In this document: one piece after another, positions 42,092-50,267 of the stretch
Layout: the number at the start of each line of letters is the position of its first letter
How positions within the stretch are numbered: the first letter of the stretch is position 1
NCBI GenBank assembly: GCA_903851195.1
Contig: CAINNJ010000004.1
Location: forward strand, 186,001 to 250,000
DNA length: 64,000 nt
Source of the DNA: an uncultured Acidobacteriia bacterium
Lineage (GTDB): Bacteria > Acidobacteriota > Terriglobia > Bryobacterales > Bryobacteraceae
Direction: 5' to 3'
Program-made: the position numbers and the translations under genes
Notes under the pieces: model-generated
What the model saw: only the letters and a program-made list of their open reading frames with translations
Told to the model about the DNA's origin: nothing
Databases searched by the model: none

Positions 42092-44557
42092 ATGCCCGCG
42101 ACAGAAACCAACCTTGCCAACACCCCGGACTGGAGCCACCGGCTGCGGATGCAGCTCCGGAATCAGTTCGCCCGCCATCTGGAGAACGCCAAGCCGGACG
42201 AACTGTTCCGCGCGGCGGCGGGCATTCTGCGGCCCGCGCTGGTGGACGGGCTGCTGGAATCCTCCGAGCGCTTTCGCGGCGCGGGCGCCAAATCCGTTTA
42301 TTACCTTTCCATGGAGTTCCTGCTGGGGCGTTCGCTGTCGAACAATCTGCAGAATCTGGGCCTGTACAAGACCATGGAGAAGGCGTTCGAAAACCTCGGG
42401 CTGCGCCTTTCCGACGTGCTGGAAGCGGAGCCGGACGCCGCTCTGGGAAACGGCGGTCTGGGCCGCCTTGCGGCGTGTTATCTCGATTCCCTCGCCAGCC
42501 TCCACATGCCCGGCTACGGCTATGGAATCAATTACGAGTACGGCCTGTTCCGACAGGAGATCGAAGACGGATTCCAGAAAGAAAAGCCCGATTTCTGGGC
42601 CAGTCAGCACTCCCCGTGGCTGATCGAGCATCTGGACCAGGCCGTGGCGATTCCGCTCTACGGCCGCATTGAACACGAGAAAGACCGCGCCGGCGGTTAC
42701 AACCCCATGTGGCTCGACTGGCAGCTGCTGATCGGCGTTCCGCACGATATGCCGATCGTGAGCCAGGACGGCCGCACCGTGAATTTCCTGCGGCTGTACT
42801 CCGCCCGGGCGTCCGAAGAGTTCGACATCGGTATTTTCAACAGCGGCGATTATGTGAAAGCCGTGGAGCAGAAGATGCGGTCGGAGACGGTCAGCAAGGT
42901 TCTGTATCCTTCGGACGCGGTGGCGTCGGGCAAAGAGCTTCGCCTCATTCAGGAGTATTTCCTTGTGGCCTGCGCGGTGCGCGACATCTTCGGGCGCTTC
43001 TTGTCGACGGAATCCGATGCCGCCGAGTTGCCTTCGAAAGTCGCCATCCAGCTGAACGACACGCACCCCGCGCTGACGGTGGCGGAACTTCTGCGCACGC
43101 TCATCGACGAGCATGGCATGGAGTGGGACAAGGCCTGGAAGATCACGCAGGCGGTCTGTGGTTACACCAACCACACGCTGATGCCGGAGGCTCTGGAGAA
43201 GTGGCCGGTGGAACTGTTCGAGCGCGTGCTGCCCCGCCATCTGCAGCTGATCTACGAGATCAACCGCCGCTTCCTCGATGCCGTCGCGGATCGCTGGCCC
43301 GGCGATACGGGGCGCCTGGAGCGGATGTCATTGATCGAAGAGGGCAATCAGCGGATGGTCCGGATGGCGCACCTTTCCATTGTTGGCAGCCATGCGGTCA
43401 ACGGCGTGGCGGCGCTGCATTCCGAACTGGTGAAGTCGGATCTGGTGCCGGACTTCCACGAGTTCTTCCCTGGCCGTTTCGGGAACAAGACGAACGGGGT
43501 CACGCCCCGCCGCTGGCTGCGCCACGCCAACCCGGGCCTCAGCGGCTGGATTACGGAGCGCATCGGCTACGGCTGGCATCGGGATCTCACGGAACTGCGC
43601 GCCCTTGAAGAGTTCGCCGGGGAAGCCGATTCGCAGCGCGAGTTCCTGGCGATTAAGCGCGCCTGCAAGCAACGCCTGGCCGGGCTGATCGTCGAGCGCA
43701 CGGGCGTCCGCGTGGACCCCTCCGCGCTTTTCGACGTGCAGGTGAAGCGCATCCACGAGTACAAACGCCAACTGCTGCATGTGCTGGGGGTAATCGACGA
43801 GTATTTCCGGCTCGCCGACGACGGCATCGCGCCCGTCGCGCCGCGCGTTCACATCTTCGCCGGCAAAGCCGCCCCCGGCTATTACATGGCCAAGCTCATC
43901 ATCAAGCTGATCAACAACGTGGCCGCCGTGGTCAACCGCGATCTTCGGGTGGCCGACAGCCTGAAGGTGGTTTTCCTGCCCGATTACAAGGTTTCCCTCG
44001 CTGAGATCATTATTCCCGGCGCGGACCTCAGCGAGCAGATTTCCACGGCGGGCACGGAAGCCTCCGGCACCAGCAACATGAAATTCGCTCTCAACGGCGC
44101 CCTCACCATCGGCACGCTGGACGGCGCCAATGTGGAAATGCAGGAAGAGGTGGGCGCCGAAAACATGTTCATCTTCGGCCACACCACCGAGGAAGTGCGG
44201 GCTCTGCGGGCGGGCGGCTATCATCCCCGCGACTGGTATACCGACAACGACCGTCTTCGCCGCGTTCTCGACTCGCTCAATGGCGATCGATTCTGCGCGG
44301 GTGAATCCGGCATCTTCTACCCGGTGCACGGTTCCCTGATCAACCACGATCACTATCTGCATCTGGCCGATTTCGACGCCTACACCGCGGCGCAGGAACT
44401 CGCCGCGGCCACGTTCACCAACAGCACGGCCTGGAGTTCCAAAGCCATTCTGAATGTGGCCAGGATGGGCAAGTTCTCGAGCGATCGCAGCATTCAGGAG
44501 TATGCACGGGAAATCTGGGGCATTCACGCTTTCCCGCCCGCTCTCCCGCCCGCCTGA
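42092..44557 (+). CDS. glgP: Glycogen/maltodextrin phosphorylase
   Basis: 821 residues, the full GT35 length. It releases glucose 1-phosphate from alpha-1,4-glucan ends using phosphate and PLP. YLSMEFLLGRSLSNNLQNLG is the usual N-terminal block, then EPDAALGNGGLGRLAACYLD. The PLP-binding Lys664 is in EASGTSNMKFALNGALT, followed by IGTLDGANVE. AAGGAATA 5 nt before the ATG is the ribosome binding site. The gene starts one base after the hybrid-kinase stop and ends 2 nt before the REC-PP2C gene, which places a storage-glucan enzyme inside a signalling operon. Confidence 0.96.
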   Translation: MPATETNLANTPDWSHRLRMQLRNQFARHLENAKPDELFRAAAGILRPALVDGLLESSERFRGAGAKSVYYLSMEFLLGRSLSNNLQNLGLYKTMEKAFENLGLRLSDVLEAEPDAALGNGGLGRLAACYLDSLASLHMPGYGYGINYEYGLFRQEIEDGFQKEKPDFWASQHSPWLIEHLDQAVAIPLYGRIEHEKDRAGGYNPMWLDWQLLIGVPHDMPIVSQDGRTVNFLRLYSARASEEFDIGIFNSGDYVKAVEQKMRSETVSKVLYPSDAVASGKELRLIQEYFLVACAVRDIFGRFLSTESDAAELPSKVAIQLNDTHPALTVAELLRTLIDEHGMEWDKAWKITQAVCGYTNHTLMPEALEKWPVELFERVLPRHLQLIYEINRRFLDAVADRWPGDTGRLERMSLIEEGNQRMVRMAHLSIVGSHAVNGVAALHSELVKSDLVPDFHEFFPGRFGNKTNGVTPRRWLRHANPGLSGWITERIGYGWHRDLTELRALEEFAGEADSQREFLAIKRACKQRLAGLIVERTGVRVDPSALFDVQVKRIHEYKRQLLHVLGVIDEYFRLADDGIAPVAPRVHIFAGKAAPGYYMAKLIIKLINNVAAVVNRDLRVADSLKVVFLPDYKVSLAEIIIPGADLSEQISTAGTEASGTSNMKFALNGALTIGTLDGANVEMQEEVGAENMFIFGHTTEEVRALRAGGYHPRDWYTDNDRLRRVLDSLNGDRFCAGESGIFYPVHGSLINHDHYLHLADFDAYTAAQELAAATFTNSTAWSSKAILNVARMGKFSSDRSIQEYAREIWGIHAFPPALPPA

Positions 44558-44559
44558 CC

Positions 44560-45768
44560 GTGCCGACAAAAATTCTGCTGGTCGACGACGACCCGACCAT
44601 GCGCACCATACCCGCTCTGTTTCTCCGCAAATGGGGCTACGATGTCGTCGAAGCGACAGACGGGGAAGAGGCTTTCGAAATTCTTTGCCGCGAGCCGATC
44701 GGCCTGGTAATCAGCGACTGGCTGATGCCCAGACTGACCGGACCGGAGCTTTGCCGCCGGCTCCGGTCTCAGGCGGCCGATCACTATACCTACTTCATCC
44801 TCTGCACGTCCCGGGGCGAAAAGGCCGATCTTATCGAAGGCATGGAGGCAGGCGCCGACGCCTTCCTGGTCAAGCCGCTCAGCAAGGAGGAGATGCGGGT
44901 CAGCGTGCGCGCGGGCGAGCGCGTGCTGGATCTGGAACGCGGTCTGGCGGAACGCAACCGCGAACTTCACGGCATCAACGCGAACCTGCAAGCCGCCTAT
45001 GCGCGGATCGAAAAGGATCTCAAAGCGGCCGCGTGGATGCAGGCCAACCTTCTGCCTTCGCCCTCTCCGCGAATTCTGAACGTGGTCTCGGAATGGCGCT
45101 TCCGCCCCTGCGGCTTCGTGGCGGGCGACATCTTCAACGTCTTCGAGGTGGATACCCACCGCGTGGGCTTCTATCTGCTCGACGTTTCCGGCCATGGCGT
45201 CCCGGCAGCGATGCTTTCGGTAACCCTGAGCATGGTGCTCAGCCCCGATTCGGCGCACGGCACGCCGCTGAAACGCTATAACCAGGCGCGGAATGCCTTC
45301 GATGTACTGCCCCCCGCCGAGGTGGTTGCCGAACTGAACCGCCGCTTTCAGGGCAAGGACGACCAGTACTTCACCATGGTTTACGGGCTGCTGGACACGG
45401 TGACCGGAGAGATCGCTCTCACCCAGGCGGGACATCCGAATCCGATCCTTCTGCGGCCAGGCCAGCCGCCGGAAATGCTCGGCGACGGCGGCGTTCCGGT
45501 CGGCCTGCTGCCGGAAGTGGATTACGAGACCACTTTCGCCCGGATGCAACCCGGCGACCGCCTGCTGCTCTATTCCGACGGGATTGCCGAATGCGCGGAC
45601 CCGGAAGGCACGCCGTTCGGAGAGCCGCGCCTGCTCGACTACCTCGCCGAAAACGCGGCAAAACCCATGGGGGAATTGCTGCAGGGTCTGGAAACCGCCG
45701 GGGAACTCTGGCGCGCTGGTCAGCCCTTCGAGGACGACGTTTCGATGCTCTTCCTCGAGTTCCGCTGA
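44560..45768 (+). CDS. Response regulator with PP2C-type (RsbU/SpoIIE) phosphatase output
   Basis: 402 residues from GTG 44560. Residues 1-120 are a receiver (ILLVDDDPTMRTI with acidic pocket, phospho-Asp in VISDWLMPRLTG, Lys in FLVKPLS). A coiled linker follows (RGLAERNRELHGINANLQAA), then a PP2C-like phosphatase from ~165. Metal-binding Asp are in VAGDIFNVF, YLLDVSGHGVPAAM, LYSDGIAEC and DDVSMLF. Such proteins dephosphorylate STAS anti-anti-sigma factors when their receiver is activated. A STAS gene lies at 47108 and an RsbW-like kinase at 47481, so a complete partner-switching set is present. Confidence 0.93.
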   Translation: MPTKILLVDDDPTMRTIPALFLRKWGYDVVEATDGEEAFEILCREPIGLVISDWLMPRLTGPELCRRLRSQAADHYTYFILCTSRGEKADLIEGMEAGADAFLVKPLSKEEMRVSVRAGERVLDLERGLAERNRELHGINANLQAAYARIEKDLKAAAWMQANLLPSPSPRILNVVSEWRFRPCGFVAGDIFNVFEVDTHRVGFYLLDVSGHGVPAAMLSVTLSMVLSPDSAHGTPLKRYNQARNAFDVLPPAEVVAELNRRFQGKDDQYFTMVYGLLDTVTGEIALTQAGHPNPILLRPGQPPEMLGDGGVPVGLLPEVDYETTFARMQPGDRLLLYSDGIAECADPEGTPFGEPRLLDYLAENAAKPMGELLQGLETAGELWRAGQPFEDDVSMLFLEFR

Positions 45769-45775
45769 ACCCGAC

Positions 45776-45794
45776 GTGTCTCATTTTGAGACAC
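45776..45794. promoter_or_regulatory. Palindrome GTGTCTCA-TTT-TGAGACAC, candidate activator site
   Basis: Perfect 8-bp inverted repeat with a 3-bp centre, 8 nt after the REC-PP2C stop codon. It lies about 105 bp upstream of the start predicted from the sigma-54 promoter at 45866. A half site (GAGACA) recurs at 45808. Size and position fit an upstream activator sequence for a sigma-54 regulator such as the one encoded at 47952-49463. As RNA it could also act as a hairpin, but it lacks a T-tract. Confidence 0.6.
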
Positions 45795-45865
45795 ATTTCG
45801 CAAAACGAGACAGTCCGTCATTAGTTCTTTGGTTATAAGACCAGTAGTACCAGTAGGACTGGTAT

Positions 45866-45880
45866 TGGAAGGTGGCCTGC
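45866..45880 (+). promoter_or_regulatory. Sigma-54 (-24/-12) promoter
   Basis: TGGAAGGTGGCCTGC matches TGGCACG-N4-TTGC with the invariant GG (45867-45868) and GC (45879-45880) at the exact 10-base spacing. The predicted start is near 45892, 38 nt before the TTG of the nucleotidyltransferase gene. Short repeats (ACCAGTAGT, ACCAGTAGG, ACTGGT) lie just upstream at 45840-45862. Confidence 0.6.
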
Positions 45881-45929
45881 CTATGGAGACGCGAGGCATG
45901 GAACACCCGAACGAGACCGGAGAATCCCG

Positions 45930-47090
45930 TTGAAAGCCATGATTCTGGCGGCCGGCAAGGGCACCCGGGTCCGGCCGATCACCAACACGGTTCCCAAGCC
46001 GATGATCCCGCTGCTCGGCAAGCCGATCATGGAGTCCATCGTGGAGCATCTCCGCGATTCCGGCTTCGACCAGATTGTCGTCAACAGCAGCCATCTCGCT
46101 CACGTGATGCAGGACTATTTCCGGGACGGTTCGCAGTTTGGGGTCGAGTTGGCGTGGTCGTTCGAGGGGCTTCTTCGTCGCGGTCAGTTGCTGGGCGAAG
46201 CGGTTGGCTCGGCGGGCGGCATGAAGAGAATTCAGGAGTTCTCCGGCTTTTTCGACGACACCTTCGCGGTGCTGTGCGGCGATGCCCTGGTGGATGTCGA
46301 CTTCCGGGAAGCCGTTCGTTTTCATCGCGACCGCGGTGCGGTGGCGACCATCATCCTGCAGGATGTGCCGCGCGAGGAGGTGTTTCGTTACGGCGTTGTC
46401 GCGACGGACGCCGACGGCCGAGTGACGCGCTTTCAGGAAAAACCCGCCGTGCAGGATGCCGTCTCGACCAAAATCAATACCGGCATTTACCTCTTCGAAC
46501 CGGAAGTTTTCCGGCACATTCCGGCCGATCAGCCTTTCGATATCGGCAGCGAGTTGTTCCCCGCTCTGGTCGCGGCGGGCGCGCCGATCTACGGCGTGGA
46601 ACTGCCGTTTCAATGGGTGGATATCGGCTCGGTTCCCGATTACTGGTCCGCTTCCCGCCTCGCCGTGAGCGGTGGCATCCGGGGCTACCACCTGCCCGGA
46701 CGCGAAGTATCCCCGGGCGTGCGGGTGGGGATCAATGTTCGCTGGAATCCGGAGCGGGCCACGGTTCGGGGTCCGGTGGTGATCGGCGGCAGTTGCTCGA
46801 TCGGGGACGGCGCGCGGATCGAAGGCCCGTCCGTGATTGGAGCCGGTTGCGTGATCGAGCCCGGCGCCGTGGTCCGGGAATGCATTCTCGCGGACTATAC
46901 CAGGGTCAGCTCCGTCGCCCGTCTGGAGCGTCTGATGGTGTTCGGCAACCAGTGCATCCGGCCGGACGGGGAGCATTTCGATATCGACGCGACGGGCGTC
47001 GGGTGGGTTGTCGACGATGCGCGCGCCAAACAGGAGTTCGCCGACGAACAACTGGAACTGCTGGAATTCGCCAAAGGGCTGAAAGACTGA
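45930..47090 (+). CDS. Sugar-1-phosphate nucleotidyltransferase with hexapeptide-repeat tail
   Basis: 386 residues. TTG 45930 is taken as start (M-K-A-M-I-L) with GGAGA upstream; ATG 45939 is the alternative. The N-terminal Rossmann domain has MILAAGKGTRVRPITNTVPK (nucleotide loop and signature Lys) and CGDALVDVDF (metal Asp). The C-terminal ~120 residues show hexapeptide turns (VIGGSCSIGDGARIEGPSVI, then GAGCVIEPGAVVREC) of a left-handed beta helix. This is the layout of GDP-mannose or glucose-1-phosphate nucleotidyltransferase-like enzymes; the sugar cannot be specified. It would supply an activated sugar for exopolysaccharide or glycan synthesis. It is expressed from the sigma-54 promoter and followed by STAS and RsbW-like genes. 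Confidence 0.88.
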   Translation: MKAMILAAGKGTRVRPITNTVPKPMIPLLGKPIMESIVEHLRDSGFDQIVVNSSHLAHVMQDYFRDGSQFGVELAWSFEGLLRRGQLLGEAVGSAGGMKRIQEFSGFFDDTFAVLCGDALVDVDFREAVRFHRDRGAVATIILQDVPREEVFRYGVVATDADGRVTRFQEKPAVQDAVSTKINTGIYLFEPEVFRHIPADQPFDIGSELFPALVAAGAPIYGVELPFQWVDIGSVPDYWSASRLAVSGGIRGYHLPGREVSPGVRVGINVRWNPERATVRGPVVIGGSCSIGDGARIEGPSVIGAGCVIEPGAVVRECILADYTRVSSVARLERLMVFGNQCIRPDGEHFDIDATGVGWVVDDARAKQEFADEQLELLEFAKGLKD

Positions 47091-47107
47091 AAGGAAAAGG
47101 AGAACGA

Positions 47108-47443
47108 ATGCGTTTTGAAGAGAGCAGAGTGGGGTCGGTTCTGGTGGCACGAGCGCTCGACGGACGGATCGCGGCGGACATCGCGCCGCGGTTCAAAGCC
47201 GAGCTGGCCGAATACATCACGCAGGGAAACCGTTCCATCGTGCTGGATCTGGCCGGCGTGACGTTTATCGATTCCAGCGGTCTGGGCGCTCTGGTGGGCA
47301 GCCTGAAGGCCATGGGGAAAGAGGGAGACTTCGTGCTTTCCGGGGCGAAAGCCGCCGTGGCGGGGGTGTTCCGGCTGACCCGCATGGACAAGGTATTCCG
47401 CATGTACGAGACAGCGGACGACGCCGTAGCGGCGCTCTCCTAG
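47108..47443 (+). CDS. STAS-domain anti-anti-sigma factor
   Basis: 111 residues from ATG 47108 with AAGGAG upstream. It has the SpoIIAA/RsbV fold. The phosphorylatable Ser lies in VTFIDSSGLGALVGSLKAMG, after VLDLAGV. When unphosphorylated it binds an RsbW-type kinase and frees the kinase's target. The cognate kinase gene follows, and the PP2C phosphatase that would reactivate it is at 44560. No sigma factor gene is near, so the end target may be a different protein. Confidence 0.93.
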   Translation: MRFEESRVGSVLVARALDGRIAADIAPRFKAELAEYITQGNRSIVLDLAGVTFIDSSGLGALVGSLKAMGKEGDFVLSGAKAAVAGVFRLTRMDKVFRMYETADDAVAALS

Positions 47444-47480
47444 CGGCCCCGTTTTCCGGGGGCGCTCCAGGTACAACACA

Positions 47481-47933
47481 CTGAGCAACTTTCGCCTTAT
47501 TATCGACAGTTCCCTGAGCGAACTCTTCGTGATTTCCGCCCTTGTCCGCGGAGTCTGCGATCATCTCGGCGCCAGCGCGGACCAGACCTCGTCGGTTGAA
47601 CTCTGCGCCGTGGAAGCCGTCACCAATGCGATTAAGCACGCCTACAGGGGCATACCCGGCAACCGGATCACGCTCGAGGTTTGTTACACATCCGAGCGGC
47701 TCGACCTGAGCGTCCTCGACCAGGGTCTGCGCATGCCCCCCGAACAACAGGAGAAGTTCGCGACCGGTTCGCATGTGTTCGAGTTCGATCCCGACGATCT
47801 GAATTCGCTCCCCGAGGGGGGCATGGGACTGGAGATCATCCGCCAGGAAATGGACCAGACGTCGTGGTCCGAGGAGGCGGCGGGAAACTGCCTCCGAATG
47901 ACGAAATTCCTGCTGCCACTCGCTTCGCTCTGA
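47481..47933 (+). CDS. RsbW-like serine kinase / anti-sigma factor
   Basis: Histidine-kinase-like ATPase (HATPase_c_2): LCAVEAVTNAIKHAY (N-box with Asn), LDLSVLDQGLRMPPE (D-x-G box) and PEGGMGLEIIRQEMDQ (G-box). The family-like sequence begins about 15 codons before the GTG at 47529 (LSNFRLIIDSSLSELF), and no ATG, GTG or TTG is present there. CTG 47481 is used as the most upstream plausible start, so the true start is uncertain. Starting at 47529 would remove the first beta strand. It phosphorylates and is bound by STAS proteins such as the one immediately upstream. Confidence 0.8.
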   Translation: MSNFRLIIDSSLSELFVISALVRGVCDHLGASADQTSSVELCAVEAVTNAIKHAYRGIPGNRITLEVCYTSERLDLSVLDQGLRMPPEQQEKFATGSHVFEFDPDDLNSLPEGGMGLEIIRQEMDQTSWSEEAAGNCLRMTKFLLPLASL

Positions 47934-47951
47934 GGCCGCCGGCAGGTCCGC

Positions 47952-49463
47952 TCAGGCCAGTTCGCGCTCCGCGGGATCCTGCTCGTGCGCGTTCAGAAAC
48001 CGATACAGGGTCGCCCGGCTGATACCCAGCATCTCCGCCGCCAACTGCTTGTTTCCGCCCGCCTGCTCCAGCATGTACAGAACATGCCTGCTTTCCACTT
48101 CCCCGAGCGTCATTCTTTCGTTCCGGCCGGCGCCGTCATTTTTTTCGCGAATATGCTCCGGAAGATCGCCGATATCGATGAGGTCGTTCTCCGCCATCAT
48201 GCAGGCGTGACCGAGCACATTCTCCAGTTCGCGGATATTTCCCGGCCAGTGGTAGCGCGACAGCATCGCCTGGGCGCGCCGAGTCAGCCCGCGCACGTCC
48301 TTTTCCATGTTTTTGGCGAACTGCCCGACGAAATGCCGGGTCAGCAGCGGCAGGTCTTCCTTGCGGTCCGCCAGCGGCGGCAGTTTGATTTCCAGCATGG
48401 AAAGCCGGTAGAAGAGGTCCTCGCGAAACTCCTGCGTTCGGACCATCGCGCGCAGGTTGCGGTTGGTGGCCGCGATGACGCGAACGTTTACGCGCCGCGT
48501 CACCGACGATCCGACCCGCTGGACGTCGCCGCTCTGGAGCGCACGGAGGAACTTCGGCTGCATCTTCAGCGGCACTTCGCCGATCTCGTCGAGAAACAGC
48601 ACGCCCCCGTCGGCGGCTTCGAAGAGCCCCGTCCGGTCCTGGGTGGCGCCGGTGAACGACCCGCGCACATGCCCGAATAACTCACTTTCGAAGAGCGTTT
48701 CGACGATGGCCGCGCAGTTGCAGATCACGAACGGTCTGGCCTTTACGGGCGACATCTGGTGCAGCGCCCGCGCGACCAGTTCTTTGCCGGTGCCCGTGGC
48801 TCCCGTCAGCAGGACCGACCGGAAATGGGGCGCGATCCGCCGCACCAGCGCGAAGACGTCGGACATACAGGCGCTGCGTCCGATCAGGTCTCCGAACTTG
48901 CCCGCATCCGGAAGTTCCCGCCCGATCGCGACGGCGCGCCGCTTTTTTTGCGGAGCCGCGAGCAGCAGGCCGATGCGCTCCCGCAAGGCCTCCGGGGCGA
49001 TGGGCTTGGTCAGATAGTCGCAAGCGCCCTTCTGAACCGCTTCCACGGCGCGTTCCGTCGAGTACTGGCCGGACAAGACAACCACGTCGATGGCGGGATC
49101 CCACTCCACGATGCGGCTCAGCAGTTCCATGCCGTCCATCACCGGCATGAGCTGATCCAGAAGGACCACATCGGGCCTGGTTCGCCGGATGAAATCCCAG
49201 GCCTTCAGGGGATCGGTAAAGCGGGAAATCCGGAGGCCGGGCTGGGCAAGAACCGTCTCGAGAAAATCCAGAATCGAGGGATCGTCGTCGACGACTACCA
49301 GTTCAAGCTGGGCGGCAAATGCCACGGTTTTCTCCGGTTTTTTGAAGGACTCGCGCACAACGGACTCGTTTCGGGCGGCCAGGTCCGACGTGTGTTTCGT
49401 TCGTTTGACGCCGCCGGAATCCCGTGCGCTTTGGAAGAACCCGAACAGGTCCGGCCGCCGCAC
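47952..49463 (-). CDS. Sigma-54-dependent response regulator (NtrC family)
   Basis: 503 residues; the receiver starts at ~residue 52, so the GTG at 49463 may be too far upstream. Receiver: LVVVDDDPSILDFL, phospho-Asp in VVLLDQLMPVMDG, Lys in YLTKPIAP. The AAA+ domain has Walker A LTGATGTGKELVAR, a sigma-54 contact loop reading GSFTGA (normally GAFTGA), and Walker B GGVLFLDEIGEVP. FREDLFYRLSMLEIKLPPL and YHWPGNIRELENV follow. The C-terminal Fis-type helix-turn-helix is NKQLAAEMLGISRATLYRFL. It is convergent with the RsbW-like gene, and it is a good candidate to act at the 45776 palindrome and 45866 promoter. Confidence 0.95.
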   Translation of the reverse strand: MRRPDLFGFFQSARDSGGVKRTKHTSDLAARNESVVRESFKKPEKTVAFAAQLELVVVDDDPSILDFLETVLAQPGLRISRFTDPLKAWDFIRRTRPDVVLLDQLMPVMDGMELLSRIVEWDPAIDVVVLSGQYSTERAVEAVQKGACDYLTKPIAPEALRERIGLLLAAPQKKRRAVAIGRELPDAGKFGDLIGRSACMSDVFALVRRIAPHFRSVLLTGATGTGKELVARALHQMSPVKARPFVICNCAAIVETLFESELFGHVRGSFTGATQDRTGLFEAADGGVLFLDEIGEVPLKMQPKFLRALQSGDVQRVGSSVTRRVNVRVIAATNRNLRAMVRTQEFREDLFYRLSMLEIKLPPLADRKEDLPLLTRHFVGQFAKNMEKDVRGLTRRAQAMLSRYHWPGNIRELENVLGHACMMAENDLIDIGDLPEHIREKNDGAGRNERMTLGEVESRHVLYMLEQAGGNKQLAAEMLGISRATLYRFLNAHEQDPAERELA

Positions 49464-49573
49464 AAAGTGGAACGGTTGTTTCCGCCGCTGTAGTTCGCCT
49501 TGTCCGGCGGCTGGTGCACGGCTGCGATCAAGTCACCATAATAACCGCTAATGGCGGCCTTTTTTTGCTCTCT

Positions 49574-50134
49574 TTAGTAGTACTCGACGGTATAGTACGA
49601 CGCATCGGGCCGGGGCGTTTCCGGTTGCCCGGAAGCGCCGGGGGGCAACGATCCGAGGTGGATGAATCCGACCACCTGGTCAGCCGGATCCAGCCCGGCC
49701 CGGGCGCGAAAATGCGCGTCATAACAGTTCTCTCCCGTGACCCATTTCGCGCCAAAACCTAAAAAGTGCGCGGCATTCAGGATATTCATTGCGGCGGCGC
49801 CGGCTGAAATCACCTGCTCGATCACCGGAATTTTGTGGCCCTCCATAACTTTTGCCACAACCATCACGGTTACCGGCGCCCGCAGCGGCTTTGCGCGCTC
49901 CTTTTCGATCTGCGCCGCCACTGCATCCGGATTGCGCAGCAGGAGCGATTCGACGAACAGTTCGCTCATCCGCCGCCGTCCCTCGCCGCGGATGACCACG
50001 AACTTCCATGGCCGCAGTTTGCCGTGATCGGGCGCGCGCACCGCCGCCGCGAGAATCCGTTGCAGTGCCGCCTCGTCCGGACCCGGGTCCTGCAGGGTCC
50101 CGGCCGAGGCGCGGGATAACAGTTGTTCCATCAT
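49574..50134 (-). CDS. Nitroreductase-family FMN oxidoreductase (YdjA-like)
   Basis: 186 residues from ATG 50134. Nitroreductase fold of the short YdjA type: RAPDHGKLRPWKFVVIRGEG (FMN phosphate and ring contacts), VIEQVISAGAAAMNILNAAH, and FGAKWVTGENCYDAHFRARA with VVGFIHLGS near the end. These flavoproteins reduce nitro groups or quinones with NAD(P)H; physiological substrates are unknown. It is divergent from the CocE-like gene, with the TGATCA array between them. Confidence 0.9.
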   Translation of the reverse strand: MMEQLLSRASAGTLQDPGPDEAALQRILAAAVRAPDHGKLRPWKFVVIRGEGRRRMSELFVESLLLRNPDAVAAQIEKERAKPLRAPVTVMVVAKVMEGHKIPVIEQVISAGAAAMNILNAAHFLGFGAKWVTGENCYDAHFRARAGLDPADQVVGFIHLGSLPPGASGQPETPRPDASYYTVEYY

Positions 50135-50147
50135 GCGTGTCTTTTCA

Positions 50148-50248
50148 TGATCACCCCTTTCATGATCATCCCCTCATGATCACCCCCTCATGATCATCTC
50201 CCTTGATCACCTCCCTTGATCACCCCCATTGATCTCGCCCCGTGATCA
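50148..50248. repeat. Array of eight TGATCA-type palindromes at 13-15 bp spacing
   Basis: TGATCA occurs at 50148, 50163, 50177, 50191, 50204, 50217 and 50243, with one TGATCT at 50230. Start-to-start distances are 15, 14, 14, 13, 13, 13 and 13 bp. Units are TGATCA followed by C/T-rich linkers (CCCCCTCA, TCTCCCT, CCTCCCT). It fills the intergenic space between the divergent nitroreductase and CocE-like genes and ends 8 nt before the latter's -10-like box. This could be a cooperative operator, a methylation-sensitive switch (GATC) or a slippage-grown satellite. Confidence 0.92.
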
Positions 50249-50255
50249 GCCATGC

Positions 50256-50261
50256 TATGTT
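50256..50261 (+). promoter_or_regulatory. -10-like box (TATGTT) before the CocE-like gene
   Basis: TATGTT ends 6 nt before ATG 50268, with no ribosome binding site; this predicts a leaderless mRNA. It lies directly downstream of the TGATCA array. Confidence 0.4.
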
Positions 50262-50267
50262 TTCGTG

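Noticed and set aside
40328-43240. 970-codon minus-strand open frame across the hybrid kinase and glgP
   Set aside because: It lies opposite two genes with complete, motif-rich proteins; its translation is Arg/His/Gln-rich without any domain, as expected for an antisense frame in GC-rich DNA.
49541-49570. Possible terminator (CCGC stem followed by a run of seven T on the plus strand)
   Set aside because: The stem is only 4 bp and no plus-strand gene ends nearby.
50148-50248. CRISPR array
   Set aside because: Units are 13-15 bp with no unique 25-40 bp spacers and no cas genes in the window.
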